Under the pieces are notes generated by a model that ran no database searches, had not been told where the DNA came from, and saw only the letters and a list, made by a program, of their open reading frames with translations. From the NCBI GenBank assembly GCA_020638035.1, contig JACKJI010000020.1, forward strand, positions 1 to 39,128: a DNA stretch of 39,128 nucleotides. The letters are read 5' to 3'. Of this stretch, positions 24,556-33,214 are shown one piece after another (position 1 is the first letter of the stretch; the number at the start of each line of letters is the position of its first letter). A program made the position numbers and the translations under genes. This stretch comes from Hyphomicrobiaceae bacterium (GTDB taxonomy: Bacteria > Pseudomonadota > Alphaproteobacteria > Rhizobiales > Hyphomicrobiaceae).

Positions 24556-24898
24556 GCCACCCCTGCCAACCGCGCTGCGCGCAGCGCCGGCCCTCTCTGT
24601 CCTGGAGCGATTTCCACGCGATTAGAATCGCCTGGAACCGCTCGAGCCCCTTGTTTATCGCATTGTCTGCGCCAAACCGGCCTCCACTTTGGCGGAAAAT
24701 GCTCTAGTCCGGGGGACATGCTCCGCCAGTGTCGTTCGTCGGCCAGGCACCCGGACGAAACCAAGCGCTCATCCTCGTCAATGCTCCAGACCGGCGATCG
24801 CCTGCCGGCTTTCGCCCGCAGCCTTCGCATTCGATCCGGAGCACAAGCGCACAACATGCACCGGCCCATGCGTGAGACCTTCTTGCAATCGCGCTGTC
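24556..24898. other. 343-base gap between ntrX and trkA
   Basis: The trkA-proximal part carries the palindromic repeat described separately (24600-24710). The ntrX-proximal part (24711-24898) is GC-rich; I see no gene or clear terminator in it. The trkA promoter should lie here but no -35/-10 pair is convincing. Confidence 0.5.
24600..24710. repeat. Rhizobiales-type intergenic mosaic/palindromic repeat
   Basis: Read on the minus strand it begins CTAGAGCATTTTCCGCC, continues AAAGTGGAGGCCGG and ends in a near-palindrome. That palindrome has arms 24605-24623 (GAGCGATTTCCACGCGATT) and 24626-24643 (AATCGCCTGGAACCGCTC), differing at about two positions and separated by two bases. The AGAGCATTTTCCGC...AAGTGGA...GAACCGCTC pattern resembles short dispersed intergenic elements known in Hyphomicrobiales genomes (RIME-like). 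Only one copy was noticed in this window. Class assignment is from memory of the pattern. Confidence 0.6.
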
Positions 24899-26326
24899 CT
24901 ATCTGTCTGCCGCAGGAGGTGCAGCCGAGGGAACTCCGCCGCCACCGGTTCCGCGATGCTCTGAGGAAACTCCGAGCGCGCGCAGCTTTCGGTGCAACGC
25001 CGATCGCTCCATGCCTACGAACTCGGCCGTGCGCGAAATATTTCCGCCAAACCGGTTGATCTGGGCAAGCAGGTATTCACGCTCGAAGATCTCGCGGGCC
25101 TCGCGCAGCGGCAGGCTCATCAGATGCTCAGCGCCTCCGTTGACGGGCAACGGCACATTGGAGCCGATCTCCTCGGGAAGCATGTCGGCGGTGATCACCG
25201 CATTGGGATCACCTCCCGCAAGGATCATCAGGCGCTCGATATTGTTCCTGAGTTCACGCACGTTGCCCGGCCAGTCGTGCGCCTGCAGTACGGCAATCGC
25301 ATCCTCCCCGATCCGCCGCGGCGCCAGTCCCGACGTGTTGGCCACGTGGGCAACGAAATGCTCGATCAGCTCGGGGATGTCGTCGCGCCGCTCGGCCAAG
25401 CTCGGCACGCGCAGAGGCACGACGTTGAGGCGATGGAAGAGATCCTCGCGGAACCGTCCTTCGGCCATCTCACGGTCGAGATCACGGCTGGTGGAAGAAA
25501 TGATGCGGACGTCGACCGCCACCTTCTGGGCGCCGTTGAGGCGCAGGAACTTCTGCTCCACCAGGACGCGCAATACCTTGCCCTGCGTCTCGAGCGGCAT
25601 GTCGGCGACCTCGTCGATGTAGAGCGTGCCGCCGTGGGCCTCTTCGAGCGCGCCGACCTTGCGCGGCGTGCCGGCCCTGTCCTCGATGCCGAACAGCTCC
25701 TCCTCGACGCGGTCAGGTGCCATCGCGGCGGCATTGAGCACCACGAACGGGCCATCCTTGCGCGCTGATTTCTGGTGGATCACGCGCGCGGTCAGCTCTT
25801 TGCCTGTACCCGACGCACCGCGGATCAGGATGCGGCTGTTGGTCGGTGCGACACGATCGATGTGGTTGCGCAGATGGTTGATGGCCGCCGAATGCCCGAC
25901 CATCTCGGTCGACACCGTCGAACGCTCGCGCAGCTCCTTCACCTCACGCCGGAGCTGCGAAGCTTCGAGTGCGCGCAGCGTCACGAGAATCAGCCGGTCG
26001 GCCTTGAAGGGCTTCTCGATATAGTCATAGGCGCCGCGCCGGATCGCCGTCACCGCCGTCTCGATGTTACCGTGGCCAGAGATGATGACGACCGGCAGAT
26101 CGGGATATGTTGCCTTGATCGCCGAGAGAACCTCCAGGCCGTCTAATCGGCTGCCCTGCAGCCAGATGTCGAGGATGACGAGATTGGGCCTCCGGTCCTC
26201 GATTGCCCGCAGCGCCTCGTCGCTGTCGCGCGCGAGCCGCGTCTTGTGTCCCTCGTCCTCGAGGATACCGGAAATGAGATCCCGGATGTCTGTCTCATCG
26301 TCGACGATCAGGATGTCAGCCGCCAT
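24899..26326 (-). CDS. ntrX: response regulator NtrX
   Basis: The 475-aa partner of NtrY has three parts. The receiver has acidic pair DD (9-10) and phosphoacceptor D53 in ILDIW. The AAA+ domain has Walker A GASGTGKE and Walker B region LYIDEV. The Fis-type helix-turn-helix is GGNISRTAEFVGMERSALHRK. The segment between EELFG and GGTLYIDEV (about residues 205-232) reads IEDRAGTPRKVGALEEAH, so the GAFTGA loop that contacts sigma-54 is absent. NtrX is therefore expected to regulate sigma-70-type promoters by binding rather than act as a sigma-54 activator, as reported for other alphaproteobacterial NtrX proteins. Its role is nitrogen, respiratory and envelope-related control. Confidence 0.96.
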   Translation of the reverse strand: MAADILIVDDETDIRDLISGILEDEGHKTRLARDSDEALRAIEDRRPNLVILDIWLQGSRLDGLEVLSAIKATYPDLPVVIISGHGNIETAVTAIRRGAYDYIEKPFKADRLILVTLRALEASQLRREVKELRERSTVSTEMVGHSAAINHLRNHIDRVAPTNSRILIRGASGTGKELTARVIHQKSARKDGPFVVLNAAAMAPDRVEEELFGIEDRAGTPRKVGALEEAHGGTLYIDEVADMPLETQGKVLRVLVEQKFLRLNGAQKVAVDVRIISSTSRDLDREMAEGRFREDLFHRLNVVPLRVPSLAERRDDIPELIEHFVAHVANTSGLAPRRIGEDAIAVLQAHDWPGNVRELRNNIERLMILAGGDPNAVITADMLPEEIGSNVPLPVNGGAEHLMSLPLREAREIFEREYLLAQINRFGGNISRTAEFVGMERSALHRKLRALGVSSEHRGTGGGGVPSAAPPAADR

Positions 26327-26410
26327 CTGTTGCTCCCTTTAGCAATCTGCCGCGTCCCGGGGGGATGAGACGCTGCGTGCACCTGGTGTTGTTGTGTTCT
26401 CTGTCTACAA

Positions 26411-26426
26411 GTACGGCACGCCGTAC
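26411..26426. promoter_or_regulatory. perfect inverted repeat GTACGGC-AC-GCCGTAC between ntrY and ntrX
   Basis: 7-2-7 palindrome about 85 bases upstream of the ntrX start, in the 171-base gap after ntrY. The two-base centre is too short for an RNA hairpin loop, so a dimeric DNA-binding protein is the better reading. The regulator is unknown; autoregulation by NtrX is possible. Confidence 0.4.
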
Positions 26427-26497
26427 CCGGCTACCGTTCCGACTATCGATCCCGTTATTGGACAAGATCCGCTGACGCGGCCACCTGCCCGCAATCT

Positions 26498-28822
26498 TCA
26501 TACGCGAACGCCCTCTTTCTCCGTGTCTCGTGCCGGCACGTCGGAGCCTGCTGCTGCATCGAGCGATTTGCCACTGCGCAACAGCGGCAGAATGATCCTC
26601 ACCCGGGCACCGCTGGTGCGACCCGGAGCCAATGGCGCGTCATCGAGCAGCAGTGTGCCGCCGTGCTGCTCGGTAATCTTGTGCACCATCGCCAGCCCAA
26701 GCCCGGTGCCCTTGTGGCCCTTGGTCGTCACGTAAGGCTCCAGAAGCCGCATCCGATTGTGCTTGGGAAAGCCGGCACCGTTGTCGATAACCTCGATGAT
26801 CGCACGTCCATCTTCGGTCGTAAGTCGTGCCTCCACGAGGCCCGTCCATGCCGCTTCGGCGTCCTGTGACTGGGCATGGCTTTCGACCGACTCCGTCGCG
26901 TTCTTGACGAGGTTGGTGATCGCCTGGGTCATCAGACGTCGATCATAGCTGATCCTGATGGCCTCCCCTGGCACATCGACACGGTAGGTCACCTTGGGAT
27001 GGCCTTCACGGAACAGCAGCACCGGTTCCTGCAGCGCGTGGCGCAGGTCGTCATCCGCCATCACGGGCTTGGGCAGGCGGGCGAACGAGGCAAACTCGTC
27101 AACCATGCTCTTGAGGTCGCCCACCTGGCGCACGATCGTATCGGTCAGCTTGTCGAAGGTCTCGCGATCCTCGGTGATTACACGCCCATACTTGCGCTTG
27201 ATGCGCTCGGCGGAAAGCTGAATCGGCGTCAGGGGGTTCTTGATTTCGTGGGCGATGCGCCGCGCCACATCGGCCCAGGCGCTCGTCCGTTGGGCGGTAA
27301 CGAGCTCGGTGATGTCGTCAAACGTCACCACCATGCCGACATCGCCCGATCCGGCCTTCTCGTGCGTCACGCGCACCGCGAAACTGCGCTCATCGCCTCC
27401 GACCTCGATCGTCACCGGATCGGGTGCCCGGCCCGTCTTCTGCCCCTGGTCGGTCTGCGCGTCGTACGCCGCGGCAAAAGCCGGGATTGCCTCGACCAGC
27501 GGCCGTCCGACGAGTTCCTCCTCGGTCTTGCCTAAGAGTGCGCAGGCCGCACGGCTTGCCAACTCGATACGGCCATCGCTGTCCAGACCGATGACGCCTG
27601 CCGAAACGCCCGACAGCACCGCCTCCATGAAGCGCCGACGCTCGAACAGCTGCTCGTTGGCGTTGACGAGCTGGTCATGCTGCGTCTTCAGCTCCCGCGT
27701 CATCTTGTTGAAGGTCGCTGACAGGCGCCGCAGATCACCCTCGCCACGCTTCTCCGGCAGCACGACGTCGAGATTGCCCGTCGACACCTCGGAGGCCGCC
27801 GCGATCAGGCGGCGGATCGGTGCCACGAAGCGCCCGGCGAACCACAACCCGACCCAGATCGCCGCCAGCAACGCCGTCATCGAGATCATCAGGTACATGA
27901 GCGCATGCGCCCATTTGAGATTGCCGCGCGAGCGCCTGAGCTGATGATACTCGGCCACGTTCTGCTCGGTTCGCTGCAGGTGCCGCAGGACCTCTGGACT
28001 GACGGGCCGGCTGACATAAAGGTACCAGCCCGGATAGCTGGCGAGCTTGCCGATCGCCGTGATCCTGAAAGCTGAAATCGAGATCGACAGCGCCACCTGC
28101 CCGCCCTGTACCTCCTCCAGCGCCGCCGGCGTCGGCGCAGCGTACGGCAGCCGCTCGTCCTCCACCGCCGCGATCATGGGCTTGCCCTGCTCGTTGATGA
28201 TGTAGGCCGCCGGCAGATCGCGCAGTCCGGCCTGGGCGATCACCAGCCGGCGCAGCTGCTCGTTGTCTCCCGCCACAAGGGGCGCCGCCGCATCGAGGTC
28301 GCGTGCCATGTTGAGCAGGTCGTTGCGGATTACCTGGCCGTGCTCCTCGACGTAGGCCTGTGCCACGCCGCGGGAGTCCTCGATCAGTGTCCGCACCCGC
28401 CCTGTAAACCAGCTGTCGAGCGAGCGCGAGAAGGTGACCGTCGCCGCAACCGCCAGCAGTAGAGCTGGAAGTGCGGCGATCAGCGAGAAGAGCGCCACGA
28501 TACGAATGTGCAACCGTGCGCCGGCACTCTTGGCCCGCCACGCCCGCCACAACCCGACGACCTGCCAGGTGATGATGGCGATCATCGAGATGATCAGTGC
28601 AACGTTGAAGAACAGCGCGCTCCACACGACCCCACGCGACGGCACGATCGGGGTGAGGCCGGTCAGGATGAGATAGGTGGCGAGCGCCGAGATCAGTGAG
28701 AGGACGACGACGACGAGGCCAATCCAGAATGAGCGCTCGCTCGCATCGAGCGACACGGCGGCGACACGCCGCCCGGCGCCAGATGTGGCGTCGCGCACAT
28801 CAACTGAGGTCATCGGCCCCAC
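26498..28822 (-). CDS. ntrY: sensor histidine kinase NtrY
   Basis: The 774-aa membrane kinase has helices near residues 30-115 (SFWIGLVVVVLSLISALATY onward), a periplasmic stretch, and a further helix near 305-325 (LMYLMISMTALLAAIWVGLW). A HAMP domain, a PAS domain (RRFMEAVLSGVSAGVIGLDSD) and the H box ARRIAHEIKNPLTPIQ (His near 525) follow. The ATPase domain has IEVIDNGAGFP and GTGLGLAMVHKI. It senses an envelope or redox/nitrogen signal and phosphorylates NtrX. I keep GTG 28822 as start because AGGAG lies seven bases upstream; the ATG at 28813 would be 16 bases away. The gap to ntrX is 171 bases. Confidence 0.96.
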   Translation of the reverse strand: MGPMTSVDVRDATSGAGRRVAAVSLDASERSFWIGLVVVVLSLISALATYLILTGLTPIVPSRGVVWSALFFNVALIISMIAIITWQVVGLWRAWRAKSAGARLHIRIVALFSLIAALPALLLAVAATVTFSRSLDSWFTGRVRTLIEDSRGVAQAYVEEHGQVIRNDLLNMARDLDAAAPLVAGDNEQLRRLVIAQAGLRDLPAAYIINEQGKPMIAAVEDERLPYAAPTPAALEEVQGGQVALSISISAFRITAIGKLASYPGWYLYVSRPVSPEVLRHLQRTEQNVAEYHQLRRSRGNLKWAHALMYLMISMTALLAAIWVGLWFAGRFVAPIRRLIAAASEVSTGNLDVVLPEKRGEGDLRRLSATFNKMTRELKTQHDQLVNANEQLFERRRFMEAVLSGVSAGVIGLDSDGRIELASRAACALLGKTEEELVGRPLVEAIPAFAAAYDAQTDQGQKTGRAPDPVTIEVGGDERSFAVRVTHEKAGSGDVGMVVTFDDITELVTAQRTSAWADVARRIAHEIKNPLTPIQLSAERIKRKYGRVITEDRETFDKLTDTIVRQVGDLKSMVDEFASFARLPKPVMADDDLRHALQEPVLLFREGHPKVTYRVDVPGEAIRISYDRRLMTQAITNLVKNATESVESHAQSQDAEAAWTGLVEARLTTEDGRAIIEVIDNGAGFPKHNRMRLLEPYVTTKGHKGTGLGLAMVHKITEQHGGTLLLDDAPLAPGRTSGARVRIILPLLRSGKSLDAAAGSDVPARDTEKEGVRV

Positions 28823-29241
28823 ACTGGCGCTCCTAGAAACGGTTCAAACTCGCCAACGACATCAACAGAAATCCAGCGAGATGAAGCACTTGATAAGCTT
28901 TCTCAGATCGCCCTGGATCAAGTCAGAACGTGACCGGCTCGCTGGCCGCACTGACACTGGGCGATCACAAACTCTACTTCAAACTGTGACATTTTCGCGA
29001 CATTGGTAGGGGTAACGCTGCGACCCGGCGCCGTCAAGGGGCTTGGCAGGTAAGCAGACGTGACTGCGACGGCAACGGCTCGACCGGCTACGGCACCGCT
29101 TGGCACCAAGTCCCCGCCAAATGCCCGCGCGTTCATTCGATCCGCTGGTGTTTCACGGTCGAATATGGCGGTTCGGCGCACAGAATCGCTCACGGCAAAT
29201 TGACAGACCGCCACTGCGACGCGGCGCGGTGTGCCGCGCAC
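28823..29241. promoter_or_regulatory. 419-base gap between ntrC and ntrY, probable ntrYX promoter region
   Basis: The size suggests ntrYX has its own promoter apart from dusB-ntrBC. On the minus strand CTTGACG (-35-like, 29032-29038) is followed after 17 bases by a poor -10 (TACCCC, 29009-29014). A 107-codon open frame in the gap looks like chance. No terminator with a U-tract was found after ntrC. Confidence 0.3.
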
Positions 29242-30696
29242 TCACGGCGCCGGTGTCCGGAACACGCGAATGTCGAGAGCCTTGATCCGCGCTCGCAACG
29301 TATTGCGATTGAGGCCAAGCAGTTCGGCGGCACGAATCTGGTTGCCTCGCGTCGCCGCCAGCGCCGCCGTCAACAGCGGCCGTTCCACATCGCGGATGAT
29401 GCGCTCGTGGAGCCCCGGCGGCGGCAGGTCGGTGCCGAAGCCAGCGAAGTAGGTTGCGAGGAACCTCTCGACCATTTCCGACAGGTTGCTGGCCTGTTCG
29501 GCGCCAATCGCTGGCATGGATGGCGCCTGCTCGGCCAATTCCTGCTCGACGATCTCGCGCGTCAGCGTCTCCTGCGGATAGAGCGCGGCGAGCCTGCGCA
29601 CGAAATTTTCAAGCTCGCGAATATTGCCGGGCCAAACGTGCGCCTTCAAACGCTCGATTGCCGCGGTCTCGATCGCCTTCTGCCCCAAGCCCTCGCGCGA
29701 TGCGGTACGCAAGAAATAGCGGACGAGATCGCCGACATCGTCGAGCCGCTCGCGCAGCGGTGGAATACGAAGCGGCACCACGTTGAGACGGTAATAGAGG
29801 TCCTCGCGGAACAGGCCCTGGCTGATCTGCTGTTTGAGATCACGATGCGTCGCCGCAACGATGCGCACGTTGGTCTTGATCGGCGTGCGGCCGCCGACGG
29901 TCGTGTACTCGCCCTGCTGCAAGACACGCAGAAGGCGTGTCTGGGCTTCGAGCGGCATGTCGCCGATCTCGTCGAGGAACAGCGTACCACCTTCGGCCTG
30001 CTCGAAACGTCCCTGCGTCTTCGTCTGCGCTCCGGTGAAGGCGCCCTTCTCGTGACCAAACAGTTCCGACTCGATCAGCTCGCGCGGGATTGCCGCCATG
30101 TTGATCGCAACGAACGGACCATGCCGGCGCTTGCCATAATCGTGCAGCACGCGCGCAACCAGTTCCTTGCCGGTGCCGCTCTGCCCCGTGATCATTACCG
30201 TGAGATCGGTCTGCGTCAGACGTGCCAGGACGCGATAGATCTCCTGCATCGCCGGCGAGCGGCCGATGAGGGGAAGCTCCTCGACCTCCCCGTCCATCTG
30301 CGGCCGCTGCGGCCGCCGCCCGGGCTCGGAGAGCGCACGGCCCACCACGGCCACCACCTCGGTCAGATCGAAGGGTTTGGGCAGATACTCGTAGGCACCC
30401 TTCTCGGCTGCGGTCAGCGCCGTCATCAGCGTGTTCTGTGCGCTCATGACGATGATCGGCAGCTCCGGCCGCAGCTTCTTGATGCGCGGGATGAGATCGA
30501 AGGCGTTCTCGTCGGGCATGACGACATCGGTGATGACGACATCGCCCTCGCCCTGGCTCACCCAGCGCCACAGCGTCGCTGCGTTGCCGGTCGCGCGTGG
30601 CGCGTAGCCGGCCCGCGCCAACGCCTGATTCAGCACAGTGCGGATCGCGGTATCGTCATCGGCGATCAGGATGGTTCCTCTGGCCATCGTGCTCAT
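29242..30696 (-). CDS. ntrC: nitrogen regulator NtrC (NR-I), sigma-54 activator
   Basis: The 484-aa response regulator has a receiver with DDD (13-15) and phosphoacceptor D57 in VVITDVVMP. The AAA+ domain has Walker A TGQSGTGKEL, the intact sigma-54 loop GAFTGA (bases 30028-30045) and LFLDEIGDMP. The C-terminal Fis-type helix-turn-helix is RGNQIRAAELLGLNRNTLRAR. It activates sigma-54 promoters of nitrogen-assimilation genes when phosphorylated by NtrB. ATG 30696 overlaps the ntrB stop as ATGA. Confidence 0.98.
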   Translation of the reverse strand: MSTMARGTILIADDDTAIRTVLNQALARAGYAPRATGNAATLWRWVSQGEGDVVITDVVMPDENAFDLIPRIKKLRPELPIIVMSAQNTLMTALTAAEKGAYEYLPKPFDLTEVVAVVGRALSEPGRRPQRPQMDGEVEELPLIGRSPAMQEIYRVLARLTQTDLTVMITGQSGTGKELVARVLHDYGKRRHGPFVAINMAAIPRELIESELFGHEKGAFTGAQTKTQGRFEQAEGGTLFLDEIGDMPLEAQTRLLRVLQQGEYTTVGGRTPIKTNVRIVAATHRDLKQQISQGLFREDLYYRLNVVPLRIPPLRERLDDVGDLVRYFLRTASREGLGQKAIETAAIERLKAHVWPGNIRELENFVRRLAALYPQETLTREIVEQELAEQAPSMPAIGAEQASNLSEMVERFLATYFAGFGTDLPPPGLHERIIRDVERPLLTAALAATRGNQIRAAELLGLNRNTLRARIKALDIRVFRTPAP

Positions 30697-31973
30697 GCCT
30701 TTCCTGTCGGGCCGGCGCTGACGCGCTCTTGGGTTTGCATGGGAAGCAGGACGCGGAAAACGGTACGACCGGGCTCGCCGTCACACTCGATCACGCCACC
30801 GTGGTCACCGATGATCTTGGCGACCAGGGCCAGGCCAAGGCCGGTTCCCGACGTTTTCGTCGTGACGAAGGGATCGAAGATCTGCTCGCGCAGACTCTCT
30901 GGAATGCCGGGTCCATTATCCTCGATCTGTATCATCAGCGGCAGCGAGACACGCGCATTGGTGCCCGGGACCGACAGACGCACGCCAGGGCGAAAGGCCG
31001 TCTGCACGACGATGCGCCCATGATCGGACTCTTCACCAATGGCCTCTACGGAGTTCTTGAACAGGTTGAGGAACGCCTGGATCAGCTTGTCCCGATTGCC
31101 GGGCACCGGAGGCAGCGAGGGATCGTAGTCGAGAGTGAAATGTATCCGACGGCCGATGCCGCTTTCGACTAGGCGGCGAACGTGATCAAGCACATCGTGG
31201 ATGTTGATCGGTTGCATGCTGAGCGGCCGTTCGTCGCCGAACACCTCCATGCGGTCGACCAGATCGCGGATACGATCGGTCTCCGAACAGATGAGACGCG
31301 CCAGTGCCCGGTCCTCGTCGGCAAGGCCGGGCTCCAGTAGCTGAGCTGCTCCGCGAATGCCCGACAGCGGATTCTTGATCTCATGCGCCAGCACCGAGGC
31401 CATGCCCGAGACGGTGCGCGCCGCCGCCCGGTGCGTCAGTTGCCTCTCGATCATCATCGCCATGTTGCGCTGCTGGAGCATCAGAAAGATGTATTCGGGC
31501 TGGTCCGGCATTGGCCCGCCGTAGACGTCCACCAGCTTTGGTCCCGCAAAGCGCGGCGAGGCAATCTCCACGCCGTACTCGTTGAAGGTTGCACCGGTAC
31601 GGCGTACCTGCTCGACCAGCGCAAGGAGGGGACAGCCGAACACAACGGCCTCATCGAGGCGCATGCGCTTCAGCATGGAAAGCCCAGCCGACACGAAACT
31701 CTCGGCGGCGGCGTTCGCATAGACGAACCGATTGTCCTCGCCGAGTACGATCACTGGATGGGGCAGCGCGGCCAGCAGAAGATCGTGCACCACTGGCCGG
31801 CGCACAGGCGGCATGCCACTGAAGACCGGACGCGCAGCTGCCACGTCGCGCGGCAAGCCGTCGGTCATCACGGTGCCGGTTTCATCGACACCGCCACTCT
31901 CATCCATGCCGCCGCCCGCGTTGCTCGGCCGGATGCGGCCACCAGATTTGCTCTTCTTTACCGACTTGCTCAT
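30693..31973 (-). CDS. ntrB: nitrogen sensor kinase NtrB (NR-II)
   Basis: The 426-aa cytoplasmic kinase/phosphatase of NtrC has no membrane helices. A PAS domain (LLAALPHPVIVLGEDNRFVY) is followed by H box VLAHEIKNPLSGIRG (His197) and ATPase boxes IEDNGPGIPESL and GTGLGLALVAKI. The first 60 residues are a Lys/Gly-rich low-complexity extension. Start ATG 31973 overlaps the dusB stop (ATGA), so I prefer it to the in-frame codon at 31982. In most bacteria PII protein controls its phosphatase activity. It overlaps ntrC by 4 bases. Confidence 0.97.
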   Translation of the reverse strand: MSKSVKKSKSGGRIRPSNAGGGMDESGGVDETGTVMTDGLPRDVAAARPVFSGMPPVRRPVVHDLLLAALPHPVIVLGEDNRFVYANAAAESFVSAGLSMLKRMRLDEAVVFGCPLLALVEQVRRTGATFNEYGVEIASPRFAGPKLVDVYGGPMPDQPEYIFLMLQQRNMAMMIERQLTHRAAARTVSGMASVLAHEIKNPLSGIRGAAQLLEPGLADEDRALARLICSETDRIRDLVDRMEVFGDERPLSMQPINIHDVLDHVRRLVESGIGRRIHFTLDYDPSLPPVPGNRDKLIQAFLNLFKNSVEAIGEESDHGRIVVQTAFRPGVRLSVPGTNARVSLPLMIQIEDNGPGIPESLREQIFDPFVTTKTSGTGLGLALVAKIIGDHGGVIECDGEPGRTVFRVLLPMQTQERVSAGPTGKA

Positions 31974-33001
31974 GCTGCACACCTCGCCGTGGCGGCGGCG
32001 GCATAGGCTTCGGCCAGTCCTGCGACGGCGCGATCAGGATCGTTCTCCGTGCACAGCCGATGCCGCCACTGCTTCAGCACGACGCCGGAAAGACCTGCCG
32101 ACTCCAGATACCAGCCAATGTGCTTGCGCGCGTTGCGCAGGCCGAGCTCGCGTCCGTAATGGGAGAGCATCGCTACGACGTGTTCCGATGCGATCTCGGC
32201 CTGACGCGCAAGTTCGGGTGGGCCGGGATCTCGGCCGGTTGAGAGCAATGCAGCGATGCGGCCGGGTTGCCAGGGCTGACCATAGGCGCCGCGGCCGATC
32301 ATCACGCCGGCCGCTCCGGACTGTTCCAGCGCTTGCGATGCATCCTTGGGCGTAACGATGTCGCCATTGACGATCACCGGCACGTCAACCGCCTCGACGA
32401 CCTCGCGCACGGCTGCCCAGTCAGCCTGCCCCTTGAAGAAATCGCATCGTGTACGTCCGTGCACCGTGATGAGGCGCACGCCCGCGGCCTCTGCCCGACG
32501 GGCGATCAGCGGTGCGTTAATCGCGCTGCGGTTCCAGCCGAGCCGCATCTTCAATGTCACCGGTACGCTGACCGCACCGACGACGGCGTCGATCAGGGAC
32601 AACGCATGGTCGGGGTCGCGCATCAGGGCGCTGCCCGAAAGCTTGCCCGTCACCTCCTTGGCCGGACACCCCATGTTGATGTCTATAATGTCGGCACCGA
32701 GATCGGCTGCGATCCGCGCGCCCTCCGCCATCCAGCATGCTTCGCGCCCGGCGAGCTGGACCACGAATGGAAAGACGCCACCGGCATCCGCACGACGCAG
32801 ACTCGGCCGATGCCCGACGGCGAGCGCCTCCGACGCGATCATCTCCGACACCACCAGTCCAGCCCCGAGGCGGCTGGCGAGACGACGTAATGGGGGATCA
32901 GAGATGCCCGACATGGGGGCGAGCGCCACTACATTGGCCGTGCGCACGCCGCCAATGCTCAACTCGCGCCATTTTGGACCGACATACACCGATCCGCTCA
33001 T
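31970..33001 (-). CDS. dusB: tRNA-dihydrouridine synthase DusB
   Basis: The 343-aa FMN enzyme reduces specific uridines in the tRNA D-loop and is the first gene of the dusB-ntrB-ntrC unit. Visible features are the N-terminal LAPMSGISDPPLR, catalytic Cys in DINMGCPAKEV, KMRLGW and TVHGRTR flavin/substrate motifs, VNGDI and GRGAYGQPW phosphate-binding loop, and a helical C-terminal tRNA-binding domain. The ATG at 33001 (MSGSVYV) fits family length; the in-frame TTG 66 bases upstream adds an unlikely segment. It is divergent from ispDF, with 213 bases between. Confidence 0.97.
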   Translation of the reverse strand: MSGSVYVGPKWRELSIGGVRTANVVALAPMSGISDPPLRRLASRLGAGLVVSEMIASEALAVGHRPSLRRADAGGVFPFVVQLAGREACWMAEGARIAADLGADIIDINMGCPAKEVTGKLSGSALMRDPDHALSLIDAVVGAVSVPVTLKMRLGWNRSAINAPLIARRAEAAGVRLITVHGRTRCDFFKGQADWAAVREVVEAVDVPVIVNGDIVTPKDASQALEQSGAAGVMIGRGAYGQPWQPGRIAALLSTGRDPGPPELARQAEIASEHVVAMLSHYGRELGLRNARKHIGWYLESAGLSGVVLKQWRHRLCTENDPDRAVAGLAEAYAAAATARCAA

Positions 33002-33214
33002 ATTTTGGGCACCCGGATCAATTGCTCTTCTGTTGTGCAGAATAGGCGCGTTCGAATGCTTTCGCAAGTGCGAAGCCGGCGGCCGCGGCGGAAATACCCA
33101 GGTCCGATTGCCGCCCGGCGGCGCCTCGTTTACGTACGGAACGCCTCGGGCCGCTCAGTCGCCCGATCCGGTGTCCTCCGATCATTTACTTCTTATGCTT
33201 GTCGGGAGCCTTTT

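Noticed and set aside
28918..29241. 107-codon minus-strand ORF between ntrC and ntrY
   Set aside because: No ribosome binding site, no domain or membrane pattern, and it fills the probable promoter region of ntrYX.
29200..31023. 607-codon plus-strand open frame over ntrC and ntrB
   Set aside because: It is antisense to two unmistakable regulators; the translation is Arg/His/Asp-rich without any motif, as expected for the antisense of GC-rich codons.
28823..33214. sigma-54 (TGGCAC-N5-TTGC) promoters for the ntr genes
   Set aside because: Reading both strands of the intergenic regions gave no match with correct GG/GC spacing.
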